From the NCBI GenBank assembly GCA_010909165.1, contig VJWM01000172.1:434001-498000 (forward strand): 64,000 nt of DNA, written 5' to 3'. Origin of the DNA: Anthoceros angustus (lineage: Eukaryota > Streptophyta > Anthocerotopsida > Anthocerotales > Anthocerotaceae). This document shows positions 10,911 through 22,367 of this stretch, one piece after another. A program made the translations under genes and the position numbers. Below the pieces are notes generated by a model. That model did no database searches, was not told where the DNA came from, and saw nothing but the letters and a program-made list of their open reading frames with translations. Within the stretch, counting starts at the first letter, position 1; each line of letters opens with the position of its first letter.

Positions 10911-11460
10911 GGATTTTCAAGTTCATCAAGGATTTTGCCAAGAAGGCGGCCTCGCTGAGTTGACAAGAAGGACATGCCCTGGGCCGGACAGAGGGCATGA
11001 AGCCTTTCAAAGCAGCTTGAAGGATAGCTTGGTGAGCGCACCAACACTACAACCACCGATTGGGAAAAACCGTTCCATGTACGTAGATGTGTTCCGCTAC
11101 AGCTATTGGGACTATCTTAAGCCGGAAGGACGAGAAGAAGGGATCATCCAATTTTCTATGTGGCGGGCAACTTATGGATGCCGAGAAATTATTCAACCAC
11201 CGAGAGGGAAGGTCTTAGCATCATATACTCTTGTAAGAAGTTTAGACACTACATGCTTGCTTGTAAGGTGACGTTCCATGTCGACCATTTTGTGTTAAAG
11301 TACCTTGTGAACAAGCTAGATTTATCGTGAAGGATTGCTAGGTGGGTCCTGCTTGCAAGAGTTTGATTTTGATGTAGAAACCAGGCCAAGGAAGCAACAT
11401 ATGAATGCCAATTTTGTTGCCCGTCTGAAAATTGGAAAATGGAAAATGGATTGTGGCCAT
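10911..11460 (+). pseudogene. Ty3 RT tail plus RNase H fragment (U2)
   Basis: Same content as in U1. A frame open from 10819 to 11271 covers the DFQVHQGF-like connection, a DSLVSAPTLQPP stretch and part of RNase H, then shifts. The NANF replacement of the last catalytic Asp is present near 11407. Confidence 0.85.
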
Positions 11461-12426
11461 CGATGACGCCCCATTTCCGACGAGGAGCTAGTAGCAGAGG
11501 CTGTTAGGGGAGAGGATCATGAGCAAAGTACACATTTGATTGAGGCTGCAGAAGAGGCAAAGCGTATGACCAAATGTCTCGTGGAAGGGGTTGCGCAGTG
11601 ATTTGCTGCAGGAGTGACGATCTAGGAGTTCGAGATGAAGTAAAGAGCAGCAAAGATGGGTGCAAGGAGGAGCAAGGTATGCTCTTTAAGTGGAAGGGCT
11701 GCAAGTGGAGGCCACAACGCGTGGCAAAAGGATGTGGAGAAACAGCCAAGAAATCGCAATTTGAAGGAAGGAGAGGTGGCACACAAAATGGTGTGCCTCA
11801 TGAGGAGGTGTGTGCGCTGGAGTCTAGGAGCGGAGGTAGCTCCGCATTGGTGGTGGCATGGAGAAGGATTGTGGAGAAACCACACCAAAGAGTGCTTGCA
11901 AGTGGAGCTGAAGAAGAGCGTCGACAGTCCACGGTCATTGCATAAGTGGGTCACAGGTGAAAGCAATATCGGAGATCGCGCTAGAGCGTGGAACGAAAAG
12001 TTTGGGCAACCAGCCCAAAAGAGCCAAGACAACAAGTTTGATTTTTTTTGGCTAAGAACGATTGAAGAGGAACATGCAAGAAAAACTTCAAGATCTTGAA
12101 CCGAGTCAGGAATATTGTTAGGAAGGCAAAAGGATATCCCAGAGGAAAAACGGTCGACCGACCCCGCACGAGGCGTGTCAAAGGTTGGTAGGTTGGCAGA
12201 TCACCACCGTAGGTGCCACACCACGCCGTAGTCGAGAAGGAGCATCAGGTAAGCGCGCATCATCAGGGTAGACCGACAAATCTCGCTAAAAGGAAATTTA
12301 GAATAGAGGGGATATCCACTATATATGCTCACCAATAGGGAATAAATATATAGAGTAATTAGAAGAGATTAATTAGGATAGCGAGATAGGAAAATAGGTA
12401 GTTTAGATAGAATTAGGATTTTGGAA

Positions 12427-13763
12427 TGATGAACCCAATCTAGGGTTGCGCCCTGTGGCCATCCAAAGAGGCAAAGTGGTTTTGGGCCAACTTCCTCTTC
12501 GAAGAGGTAAACTCACGAAGAGTCGAGCTGGAGCGTAAGAGCAAGAGGAGAGAGAAGCCGCCATCGCCATCGCCGAGCGAGTGCGCGGAGAGAAGGCATC
12601 GAGCGAAGGAGAAAACCCTAGGCAAGGAGGCGCCGAGCATCAAGGAGGCGAGGTTGGAAAGGCAAGGGAAGGAAGAGGAGGCGAGGTTGGGGAGGAGGCG
12701 AGGTTGGGAGCGTGAGCGCACAAGTGAAGAAATTGAGAGGAAAAGGAAGAGGAGGCCACCGAGCCTAACGTGGAATTGTGTGTTGGAAGTGGTGGCCCGA
12801 GAAGAAGGAGTTTGGAAGAGTGAGCCAAATTGGGAAGTAATTTCCTTCCAAGCACTTGAAGGAAGGTGCCATGCCTCGAGGAAAGGCAAGGGAAGGAGCC
12901 GCCTGCAAGGGCTCCTCGCGAGGAGAAAGGAAAGAAAGAGCAGGGCTACGCCGCCAGAGGAGGTGAACTTGTGATGCCCCAATTCACTTGCTTTTGGGCA
13001 GCTCAACCCCGAGATTTGGTTGATTTTGCAAGTAGGAGGAGGAGAACATCCAATTGGGATGGGTGTATGGCCGCCAATGGGCCTACACCAATTTGGAATT
13101 GATTGAGGAGTGTTACATCAACCTCCATCAATCGGAGCCGCTGCCACGGAAGGAATGCTAGAACGGATCCCCGCTGGACCGTAAGTATTCGTGTGGAAGA
13201 CCGGAGGAAGAGAGCTCGAATTGCTCTCTCGAAAGGTCCAATGGAGGAAGAGGACCTCTCCGACATCCCGCAGAGTTCCTTGACATGATGGATGGAGGAG
13301 TGAAGGCCCACGCCAAGAATGGCGGAAGACCGAGAGCATCAAGGAGTCAAGTGGAGGCTCTTCGCAAAGATTGTGCCGGGGTAAATTACCAACGCACTTT
13401 ATTTCAAAGACCAACTTCCTCCAATTTTGTGGAAGATTTCCATGGGAGCCAAGCCGATTGGGGACTATCATGTATGAAGGCCTACATACACCATCGAGAA
13501 GCTCAAGCCAAATTCGGATGAGGAAGGCCAAGGCCATGCTACTTAGCACCTATTTGGTGCATTTATGGGAAACCGAGGGACTCTCACAAGCAAGGAGCTT
13601 GAAGATGCATGGCATCCCTTTGAGGTCATCCATCTCCACCGAGGTTGGAAAGGCCTTTGCCTTTGCATTGCGAAGACGGTGGGAGGTCGACTCCACAATG
13701 CTAGAAGCAAGAGGAGAAGATGAGGCAACAAAGTTGCCGAGTGGGAATCCTTTCCCACAGTGA
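12427..13763 (+). other. Purine-rich open stretches in the U2 insertion, product unknown
   Basis: Overlapping frames occur at 12654-12974 (106 codons, Glu/Arg/Lys-rich, with repeated GGAGGCGAGGTTGG in the DNA at 12643-12710), 13103-13288 and 13371-13763 (130 codons). The last has more varied composition and might be a remnant of a gag-like protein. I see no zinc knuckle, protease or polymerase motif. Frame breaks between them mean no intact gene can be claimed. Confidence 0.3.
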
Positions 13764-13929
13764 GCAAGCAAGGGAGAAGAGCTGAAGGCCGAGAAGGCCG
13801 AATGGTGGTCTATGAGAGAAGGACCACAGTGAGGGGTGACAAGGAGTGGGGAGTCCCCACCATCTCCTTTGTGCCTACGAGAGAGGCACCCGGCTCACTC
13901 CCAGAGGAGGCGCCCACCCAAGGGGTGGC

Positions 13930-15665
13930 ACAGGGGGGCCCCACCATGGTAGGTAGGCATCACAGGGGAGCACCACGTAGGTGCACCCCACCAGCCTACG
14001 GCGGTGGAAGGAGAAGGAAGAAGCGAGCGGCGCCGAGGCCACCATCTCCGCTACTGGTGGGAGAGCGGATGGAGCGACGGTGAAGGACCACGCCGATGGC
14101 CCGGGGTGCGGTGAGAGCTGGAAATTTCAAAGAAGAAGTGAGGGGTGGAATTAGGACCCTAGGAGAATTGCCGGAGCTTGTGAAGCACTCACCGTGTGGA
14201 TTTGAAGGGGCTAGGGACTAGCAGCCTCCTTGTGGGCATGCCAAGAGGAAGTGAAATCTCAAGACATGGCCGGAAGAAGGTGGACCAATGGCAATTGGAG
14301 GCCATGGAGTCCGATGAAAAGGCAGCCAAATTGGAAAAGGTCAGGAGAAGCTCCACGACCTCATAGAAGCCAGAAAGCCCTGAGGAAGGTCTGTCAAGAA
14401 AGAGCCATTCGCAACAACCCAAAAGGATTCTTGGAGGCAAAAGGCGGAAGAGCATTTTGCCCAATGAGCAAGAGAGGAAAGCAAGGCCGAGGCACTAGGA
14501 AGGAGAAGGTAACTCAAAGAAGTGGCCGCACATGAGCAGTGATGGCTACTCAAGCTATCAAAATCCGGATATGGGAGAGGAGTTGAGAAGGACCCAGACA
14601 TTTGGAAGAGGAGCGCCGAGCGAGAAGCACAAGACCAAGTGGAGCGGAGCGCGAAAGAATGCTTGGCAAGCGGAGAAGAGGGGCTTGCCCAAAGAATTAG
14701 CGACGAGGAACAAAGGAGGTCTCAGGAGGAGGAGCGCCACAAGAAGGTGGTGCATGCACGTGGGTAGTGAGGAAGCGGCGATTTTGGCATTATGCCCTTC
14801 GTGCAAAATTGGCCAGCCATAAAGGAAGTGAGGGAGGAGAATGTAACCTCCATGTCAAGGTGGGAGAATTAACCACAAGAGATGCCTACAAGGTAGGTGA
14901 GGATGGAGAGTGGCCCACGAGATTGATGATCTCCAAATGCAGATCACAACTTGGGGCTCACCTCCACAACAGATCTTGAAGGCCAACAACGAAGTCTTAC
15001 TTGGCCAAGAGGAGGACATTGGGTCCTCATGATGATGAGGGAGCCGCAACAAGTGCAGAGGCCTCCGATTTTGATGAGGCCATCACGAAATGGACTCGAG
15101 GAACTGAGGAGTCGAGGTGAAGGAGCCACCACACCAAAGGGAGACGGCGGAGAGCAAGGAGGGGGACACCGCAGGGGTCACCTACCACGGGGTGACCACC
15201 CTACCATGGTAGTCCGCCAGACTACCGTGGGGACACCCACGCCGTAGTCCGCGACCACCGGAGGCAGTGCCGCGCGCTGGGAGTTGGCCAAGCCCAATCA
15301 AGATGGAAAGCCGGGGTGCAGTATACCCCCGAGGAGCAGCTGGGGTGGTGGGAGACAACCCCACCGGAGGAAACTAAGGACGGGGTCCGACCTGAGGAAG
15401 GAAGGGTGAGGAATTTATCCCGAGTAAGGGAGGAACCGGACCCGAGGAGGAGTCCAAAAAAAGGGCCCGAGAGATTAGAAAAATCCGATGGTCGATGGGG
15501 ATGAAGTTCTTTATGATAGGTATGGACAACCAAACAAGGCAAGAGCAATGAAGATCCCGACCAAGAAACCCTCACCGAGCGAGGAGGAAGGAAGAAGGAA
15601 GGAGAAGGTGACCACCCTACCATGGTAGTCGCCTACCCTTAGTCCGCCGACTACCGCGTAGGGTG
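13930..15665. repeat. Dispersed inverted motif around CCATGGTAGTC
   Basis: A motif of the form CTACCATGGTAGTC, followed within 10-20 bp by GACTACCG, recurs at about 15200-15260 and 15615-15665. Weaker forms are near 13940-14005 and 12200-12235. Each is internally symmetrical and could fold. The stretch 14090-15900 between and around these motifs holds only short purine-rich frames without recognisable domains. Confidence 0.5.
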
Positions 15666-16093
15666 CGATGAACGGGCGACCAGCGACGGAGATGGAGAAG
15701 GGCGCCCAGGTGCGCGGAAGCGCGATTGCCGGAGGCAGAGGAATCAGACGCCGCCCGCTGGAGATGGAGGAAGGGCAAGATTGTACTTGCCCCACACATT
15801 AGGAAGCGACAAAGGCTGGGAAGGGCAAGAGCAAAAGGAGGGCGAGGGAGCCAATCCACCACATGTCCCCACCCCAGGGTGAAGACTAGATATGGTCAAG
15901 GGCCATAAATGCTAGGTAGAAGAATAGGAAGGTGTGTGTAACCCGACATCCTTCGAGGATAGACTTAGGTGAAGTTGCTAGAATAGGATTTACCAAGAAA
16001 TGCATAATAGATTTAGGTGCCGTATTAAATGTCATGTAGGGAAAAGGTGACCGCAGAGGGTCACCCAAGGGAGGTTGTATGTGGAAGGCCTCC

Positions 16094-16099
16094 TATAAG
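16094..16099 (+). promoter_or_regulatory. Candidate TATA element in the U2 insertion
   Basis: TATAAG lies in CCTCCTATAAGAGGAGGAGG, resembling the core promoter layout of plant LTRs. No transcript evidence is available, and the surrounding LTR has no partner that I can see. Confidence 0.25.
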
Positions 16100-16600
16100 A
16101 GGAGGAGGATTTCACAAAGTAAAGTATCATGTCTTGCGCCCACGCCCATCGAGTCCTTTGCCATTACAGAGGAATTTCGTGTACCGTGAGCCAACAGTCA
16201 TTCGTAGAGAGGAAGTCATGGTCTGAGTGTTGGTGGAGGACTTGCTCGCAAGTGCCTAAACGAGTTGCTCCCTTGTGAATGGTTGCTGAAATTGCTTTGC
16301 TTTGGGTGTGTGGCAAATGCCGAGAACTCTCGGCTTGAGGGTAGACTGTGGAAAGACTCGGAGGTTCTCACCGTGTCAAACTCATAGCAACCGCCCAAGG
16401 AAGAACTTGCCGGTGGAGGCGACCCTGTGCCAGCTGTAAGGGCGAGTCGAAACCAAGAAGCCCGAATCGAGGTTAGACTAGGAGGAAGAGGATGAGGAGA
16501 TGAGAAGATGAGTAGAGGATTAGAGGTGTAGGTGTTAGTGGAAGGCCACAGAGCCTAAGGGACGAATCCCAACTGCAAGTAAGAGCGCCCCGAGTGGAGA

Positions 16601-16806
16601 AGTTTGGTCTTAGAAGTAGGGACGAATCGCTGTGAACTGGGGTCCCCGGCGCCTGGTAGGCTCTTGTCACGAGGTGACCGCAATTGTGTTGTGTCCAGGT
16701 CAAGTTTGGTCTTAGAAGTAGGGACGAAATCGCTGTGAACTGGGGTCCCCGGCGCCCGTGGTAGGCTCGCCGAGGTGACCCGCAATTGTTTTGTGTCGCT
16801 AGGGTC
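16601..16806 (+). repeat. 102 bp tandem duplication near the right end of the U2 insertion
   Basis: Two adjacent copies (16601-16702, 16703-16806) start AGTTTGGTCTTAGAAGTAGG and continue with AACTGGGGTCCCCGGCGCC and GCAATTGTKTTGTGTC. They differ by small indels. Confidence 0.85.
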
Positions 16807-17319
16807 GAGGGTTGGCGATTTTCGCAAAGGTGCGGTGCCGAGAGGGAGAGTAGGGCGCCTTGCTTGTTTAGAAGGCCGAGAGTGTGTGTGTAGCGATTGG
16901 TGACCACAAGGCCTCGAACTTTCACACAAGTCTCATGGGACGAAACCCAACGCACGGGCGATGGATAAGTGTGGCCGCTTATAGTGGGAGTGACCGGAGT
17001 GCTGCTCCCTACCACACGCGTCTGGGCTAGTCATGAGACTAGGCAGCATAGAGATGAAGAGGCGCCGATGGCGCCGAGAGATGAGCGATGGCCTGCAGAA
17101 GGCCGACGCCGCAGAAGGAGCTGGTTTTGCAAGCCAGAGGCGGTCGTGGCGAGACATCCCTAGTGGGCAAACCAGAGGGACGGCGAGGTGTACATGGGAA
17201 GAGGAGGTGAGCGTGAAGGACTCCCATGTCCACCAGATTTGCTAAACGGTGAGGTACTAAGATTCTTAGAGCACGGATCATGCCTAATGGTTTGTCAAGG
17301 GAAGGGCGTGCTGTTGTTC

Positions 17320-18052
17320 CTTACAAAACCGCCTATTGTCTCGAGATGGGGTCTCATACAAGCTTGGTCCGATGGGAAGATCCGAGGTTGTTTGGAAGAG
17401 AAGGAAGCTACTCATCATAGAAGCTTTGCATGCGTAAGAGGCCGAGGCCATTATTTGGTACAAATTACGATGAAGGAGATCCTAGATGCGGGGTTTTGGT
17501 GGGCCACGATGCGAGGGATGTGGGATTTTGTTCTGAGGTGTGATGCATTCCAACGGGGTTGGGAGGCCGACTTTGTCAACACAATGGCCTCATACTTATA
17601 TCCTACCTTTGGCACCTTTTAGAAAATTGCTGGGGTACTTTGTGGGTCCCATCAGCCGCCCACAAAATGGACAAGGCAGCAATATATTTTGGTGGATACG
17701 ACTGGACCATATCAAAATGGCAGAGGCCAAGCAAATAAGGAAGGATGATGCACCAAGAGGTGGCAAAGTTTCTCTTTGAGAACATCAGAACGCCTCCAAG
17801 CCATTTATAGGGGAACTCATTTTCTCAACTCGGTGATTGAGTCTTTTACCTCCTACCTCAATATCCGCATCGAAAGACAACTCCTTACAATCCCAAGGCA
17901 AATGGTCTAATTTGGAGAACACGTAATGGTTTGTTGTGTACAATCTTGACCAAGGTAACCGCCACTCACATGTATGATTGGGACACCAAATTGCATCTGG
18001 GCCAGGGCGTATAAAGGGAGAAGGTGACCACCAAGAAGACTCCTATTATTTA
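17320..18052 (+). pseudogene. Ty3 integrase (U2)
   Basis: Zinc-binding region and core are recognisable (GRPTLSTQWPHTYILPLAPF near 17550). WGIDFVG is damaged near 17630. The second catalytic Asp region is altered: the sequence before GGGGAACTCATTT reads TTTATA instead of CGATA. The Glu motif is broken near 17905. More decayed than U6 or U8. Confidence 0.85.
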
Positions 18053-18621
18053 ACGACGATGAAGAGGGGCACGATGTCGGGTTGTTCGTATCCTCCCCTT
18101 CGAATTTACGCCAAACCTCAACTCCTCATGAGTTTGGATGCACAATCTTAATGTACTTCTATTGATCCTATGTCACTTGTAATATATGGAGGAAGTCACA
18201 CACATGGTGTTTGACTGAGGATGAACTAGCTGGGACTCCGTGGAGACAAGAGATCCACTTGCACGCAAGCCGTGATCCAGTATCATATCGAGCCACTTGA
18301 TTTGTGAAATCATTTGAGTAATCCGTTCGACCCATGGCAAATATCCGGAACGTTCCAAGCGCTTCAAAAACTTCGCATCGAATCACTTGAGTTGCCAAAG
18401 TGCCCAGTAATCCACGATCCATCACAAAATAAGGAATGAGCTATGCATTTATAGTTGAAACTTGGCAAATATAGACTTGAAGTATTTTGGTTTTGCCCTC
18501 AGCGATATATTATGAATTATCGATAAGTTTTTTTTATTTTGTTAGTAAATTATAGTATATTTAATATTGATATTATAACAAAAACATCATCATAAACATC
18601 ACAAAAAATATTTCCAAGAGA

Positions 18622-18626
18622 TATTG
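18622..18626. repeat. Target site duplication TATTG, left
   Basis: TATTG directly precedes the left copia LTR and is repeated directly after the right LTR at 24458-24462. Five bases is the usual length for copia integration. Intact units read GATATT followed by G, C or A at this site. Confidence 0.9.
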
Positions 18627-18771
18627 TGTCAAGTTCTAAGAAGAACATGGTTGAATTGATTTTCAGGAAAATACAACAAGGGTTTTAAAAGTGTTTTTCC
18701 TGAAACGTCATGACTATTCGCTAAATGGCTATTCGACTGACATGTGAAACGCTAATAATCGGTTTTCAACA
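18627..18771 (-). repeat. Copia 3' LTR
   Basis: It is 145 bp, starting TGTCAAGTTCTAAG and ending TTTCAACA on the + strand. The first ~80 bp match the right LTR exactly and the rest differs by substitutions and a 16 bp length difference. Inside is a perfect inverted repeat, TTTCAGGAAAA (18661-18671) and TTTTTCCTGAAA (18694-18705), which could form a hairpin. No convincing polypurine tract lies beside it. Confidence 0.88.
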
Positions 18772-19136
18772 CGCCCGAAGTTTAATCATTAGACAACGCG
18801 AGAGCGAATGAGAGAAACACTATTAACGCAGTGTGTCTGCCATCGCAATAATATACATCCTTCACCACACTAAAGAATGCGCTGCACGACGCAACTACAT
18901 CTTCGAAACACAAAGATAATGGAGAAGACGCATGATGGAGCAGAGATGGACAGCTGGATGGGAATCCAAATTGATGTGCATGTTGTAAAGCGGGAAAACT
19001 AATCATAGTTAAAACTGGAAGAGCAACTCAAACAAGAAATCAAGCAAGCAGCAGGATGTCTAAAGACGCCAAGCATGTAACACCGAGGACCCAGAAGATT
19101 TTATCTACAGAGAGCTTCATCCGCCAAAGTCTGCAG
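18772..19136 (-). other. Copia 3' non-coding region
   Basis: Lies between the end of RNase H and the 3' LTR. No motif recognised; short frames here have no family resemblance. Confidence 0.5.
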
Positions 19137-19807
19137 TCACATAGCTGTCCAGTTATTATTGCGAGAGAAATCACAGTAGCCATATACAATATGTAGAGAG
19201 GAAGGCAGAAATTTTGTGAGCAGATCAGCAGGATTCTCCTCTGTAGGTATATACTCAATTTGTACTGCCTTCTCTTGCACAGAGTGGCGAATAAAATGGT
19301 GATGCACCTCGATGTGCTTAGTTCTCGCGTGAAATCGCGGATTGGCAGTCATAGCAATCGTGGACATATTGTCACACGAGATCACAGTGGGTTGAGATGG
19401 CAGAAACCCTAAACCAGAAGCTACGTTTAAATGGCCTCCTTAGATTTCCGGTCAAGGATTTTGCATTAGTCGAGAGGGCAACACTAGCTTGTTTCTTTGA
19501 CGTGATGCGCAATGACGGCAAAAGCGATTATCGAGGAGATGCTTGACGAGCATCGGGGATCGTGGTCGGCGCCAGCAAAACCACAGCACGATCCCGAGAT
19601 CGCCTTCCCAGCGGGCCCATATCTGAGTGCCTGGATGTGAAAATCACGTTTACACCCTCCAGTGCTCTTTTCCAGGATTGTCCATAAATTGAGAAACAAC
19701 ATACCAATCTGTATAAAGGCGAGTCCAAGGTGATGTAATTGAGACATATCTATGGCGATGGGCACCTTTGGAGACATAGCTTGCCGATCGGCATCGGTTA
19801 GGGGCAT
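19137..19807 (-). pseudogene. Copia RNase H and preceding region
   Basis: On the minus strand the segment starts with a MPLTDADRQAMS-like stretch typical of the region after copia RT, passes frame breaks around ALRYGPAGKAISG and a GFADADH-like site, and ends with CDNMSTIAMTANPRFHARTK, then HIEVHHHFIR and ENPADLLTK. The last is the conserved C-terminus of copia RNase H (KHI-type and ADxLTK motifs). At least two frameshifts separate the parts, so no active enzyme is expected from the sequence as given. Confidence 0.88.
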
Positions 19808-19869
19808 GCTGACTTAATCTAGGCTAGTAAGCAGCCAAGAATCAAGATAGAAATCGTCAAGAGTCTATG

Positions 19870-21092
19870 TATACTTAGCACGATGGAGAAAATGGTATAC
19901 GAGGTGGCTCACGAATCAACTGTACCCCCAAAACGAAAGTAAGTGGACCGATGTCTTTCATGTCATATTTGCTGTGCAACATCTGCTTCACCCAAGCTAG
20001 GAGTTCAGGGTTATTTGAAGCCAGAATAGCATCATCGACGTACAACGCCAAAATTACCAGTTTACCATCCTAGGAGTACAAGTAGACATTAGCATCACCG
20101 AGTTGCTTCAGTGGACTTAAGGTATTTGTCGATGGCCTTATACTCTTTGCCTGCTTTCGCAGCTAGATGGTTTCTTTAGCCAGAAAGCATTCACGGTGTT
20201 GGGATCCACAGCCCTCGCCGCATGTAAATATCCTCTTCTAACTAAACCATACGGGAATCGTCAGAGGGCTCCATTTGTTGAAGATCCCATTCATAGGCAG
20301 CAGCAAGAGCAATGATCATGCGTATGGATTGGGTTTTCACCGGACTAAAGGTTTCAGTAAAGTCCACACCAGGAATTTGGGTAAACCCACGAGCAACAAG
20401 GCGAGACTTGTATCTGAAAATCTGGCCTTCAGCGTTGAGTTTGTGTTTAAATACCCACTTGCAGCTAATAACTTTTCTGCCTGCTGGAAGAGGACAGAGC
20501 TCCCAAGTGGAATTCTTGATGAGTGAATTATATTCATCTTGAATGGACGGCTGCCAGTGATGTTTATCAGGTCCTGTAATGGCTTCAGTATATGTACGAG
20601 GTTCAGGCTTAGAAAAGAGTTGCTCAGCAGAATCCAGTAGAGCAACACCAGCTCTTGAACGACGAAAATCAATTGAGGCATAGGGTGGCTCCACCCACTC
20701 TGAAGGCGGTGGGTGGTCATAGCGAGGTATCTTGATTGATGGCAGGGAGGTGGTGTAATAATTACGCAGAACCTTGCATGGAGGCTCCTCAGGATGGCTC
20801 GTGGAGGAACATCTGAATGGTCATCAGATGTGGAGGATGAGGTAGGTATACCCGTCTCGGCTTGATTTTGCTCAGATGCATGTGACTGATCTAAAACATC
20901 AGCCATGCCAACTTGGGAACCAGCTTCCCTTTCTAATTGTGGTAAGTGAGTGGAGTCCTGCTCTTCAGAGAAAACTGCAGATGTATAAGGCCCCAAGGGA
21001 CCAGGCACTGAAATAGCAGGGGAATCATCTGAAGGATACTCTGAAACATCTTCATCATCAAAGGCATCGATATGTTCAACAAAAGAGATCAA
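19870..21092 (-). pseudogene. Copia reverse transcriptase
   Basis: The N-terminal linker (Asp/Ser-rich, from 21092) leads into the RT_copia domain. Motifs seen are WELCPLPAGRKVISCKWVFK, then RYKSRLVARGFTQ, GVDFTETFSPV and DLQQME in one 150-codon frame (20694-20242). After frame breaks come LEEDIYM-like and LKK-like pieces and LVILALYVDDAILASNN. YVDD at 20042-20031 is the catalytic box. The domain is of normal length for copia and is the only complete RT palm in the window. Frameshifts near 20640-20760, 20230 and 20090 interrupt it. Confidence 0.92.
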
Positions 21093-21116
21093 GTTATGGG
21101 CAGAATCAGCAAGGCT

Positions 21117-21800
21117 TTAAGCAGAAGCACGAGCAAGGACTTTTGAAGGTTACACTTTGCCTCCACACAACGGCCTTCTTGGAAAAGGTATCAGGAGGCA
21201 GCGCTCTGTAGGCTTTCTCACCGTCAAAGCTTCTCCATATCTCTTGAGGCTAAATACAAGTGGCTTCGGCCTCCGCTTACAACATTTCCCCTTCCGCTTG
21301 TCCTTGGAATGTAGGCCCCAAGTTAAGAACCGTAAGACACGAAGGTGGAGGAGACTAGGGCTTTCGCTTCCGGCAGACAACCCATTCAAAGGTGTCCTTT
21401 ACCCTCACTGCTTTGTTAATGTATCGATTGATACAGCGTAGGTTGAGGTTACACAACGCCTTCGCCCAAAAAAGCTTTTACCTCAACTCGACCACTCAAG
21501 CATACCCTTTCGGTACTCCGTGACTCAAGCAGCCCTCGAGCTCTCCGGATTTTCAAGTTCATCAAGCGACCTGCCTGAAGCCGGCCTAGCAGGGAATTGA
21601 CCAATCAATCACTGAAGGACATGCGTCGTGGACTGCAGAAGGAACTATGGGCGAGAGGCATTAACTTTGTTCCCGGTTGTTTGATCGAAGAGAGGCACTT
21701 CAAGGAACACTACAACCTGGGCTTTGCTTCAACAACGTTCCATGTAGCCTACCCTTAAATATTATCGGCCTTTACGCTATCTGGGACTATCAAACCGAAG
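21117..21800 (+). repeat. Diverged Ty3-unit fragment inside the copia integrase region
   Basis: Read on the + strand, this piece aligns with the array unit's leader and RT tail. Shared blocks in order include GAGCAAGGACTT, CCTCCACA, GGAGGCA, GTCAA followed by AGCTT, CTCTTGAG then CTAAA, TACAACATTT, GGATTTTCAAGTTCATCAAG (21551-21570), CACTACAACC, CGTTCCATGT and GGGACTATC. Divergence is far higher than among array copies. It is antisense to the copia genes and sits where the second half of the integrase should be. Confidence 0.65.
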
Positions 21801-22340
21801 GGGTAAGTCCATGAATACCTGCTATAATCATCCCAAGTGTGGAAGTAGAATTATCCAGTCTTCCCAACCAGGGAATATGTATATCTTAACAGAGCATATC
21901 CCAAGCGATGCACCAGGGTCCTTCTAACTATAAGCGGCCACCCTTGTCAACGATGAGCAACCCCGATGTCCCAGGGGTGAGCCCCATGAGACTTGTTTAG
22001 CAACTACGCATGCGTCACACAAAGGAAGATCGTTACGGAACACATTTTTATGTGGGTTCAACCATAGCAAGTAAGGGGCACCCACTAGCTCATCGCCTTT
22101 TACTGGGCCACACTACAAGTAGCATGACCTAATCTGGCATGCCTACAACGACCTGCAATAGCAGTGCGAGAGACTTTCAGCGTGAGGAGCCTAATCCACA
22201 GTTGCGCCCGTCGGACCTATCCGTAAAGATCATGCACCACTTCACATCGCTAAGACCTCTTGTCTATTTCGACCTTTTACTAAATGACACAACACAGTGC
22301 GGAGGTCACGGAGCAAAGGAAGTATGTGCCAAGTCGATGT
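21795..22340 (-). pseudogene. Copia integrase, N-terminal part
   Basis: On the minus strand a pre-integrase-like RLGHATCSVAQ (~22150) is followed by frame-broken zinc-region sequence, and then WDDYSRYSWTYPF (~21835-21797), the conserved first acidic region of the copia integrase core. The remaining core and C-terminal region are not found; Ty3-like sequence lies there instead. Non-functional as read. Confidence 0.65.
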
Positions 22341-22367
22341 AAGGATAGAAGTCAAGTAAAGGAGATT

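Larger units (their letters stand above)
11984..17017. mobile_element. Unclassified 5.0 kb insertion in the U2 spacer
   Basis: Unit sequence is interrupted after GATCGCGCTAGAGCG (about 11983) and resumes at GGGCTAGTCATGAGACTAGG (about 17027). Other units read straight through this point. Candidate termini are TGGAACG and CTACCACA, with CGCG-type bases at both edges, so a short target duplication is possible but not certain. The insert is GC-rich and purine-biased. It has several 60-145 codon frames rich in Arg, Lys, Glu and Gly but no domain I recognise. I could not find matching long terminal repeats. Promoter-like and leader-like stretches (12281-12420, 16080-16440) suggest a non-autonomous LTR-type element, but this is inference. 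Confidence 0.6.
8143..18072 (+). repeat. Array unit U2 (with a 5.0 kb insertion)
   Basis: This copy is 9.93 kb and returns to about 4.9 kb when the insertion at about 11984-17017 is removed. The segment after integrase (8160-8540) holds no recognisable gene on the + strand. The leader (9766-10910) holds only the ~195 bp duplication and no open frame of note. Confidence 0.85.

Noticed and set aside
12440-13006. 188-codon minus-strand frame rich in Ser and Leu
   Set aside because: It is the shadow of a purine-rich + strand; composition alone keeps it open.
11984-17017. Typical LTR retrotransposon with paired LTRs
   Set aside because: I looked for the first and last few hundred bases repeated within the insert and saw no convincing match.
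20337-21092. Separate host gene with an Asp/Ser-rich protein
   Set aside because: It is the linker and start of the copia reverse transcriptase, continuous with RT motifs.
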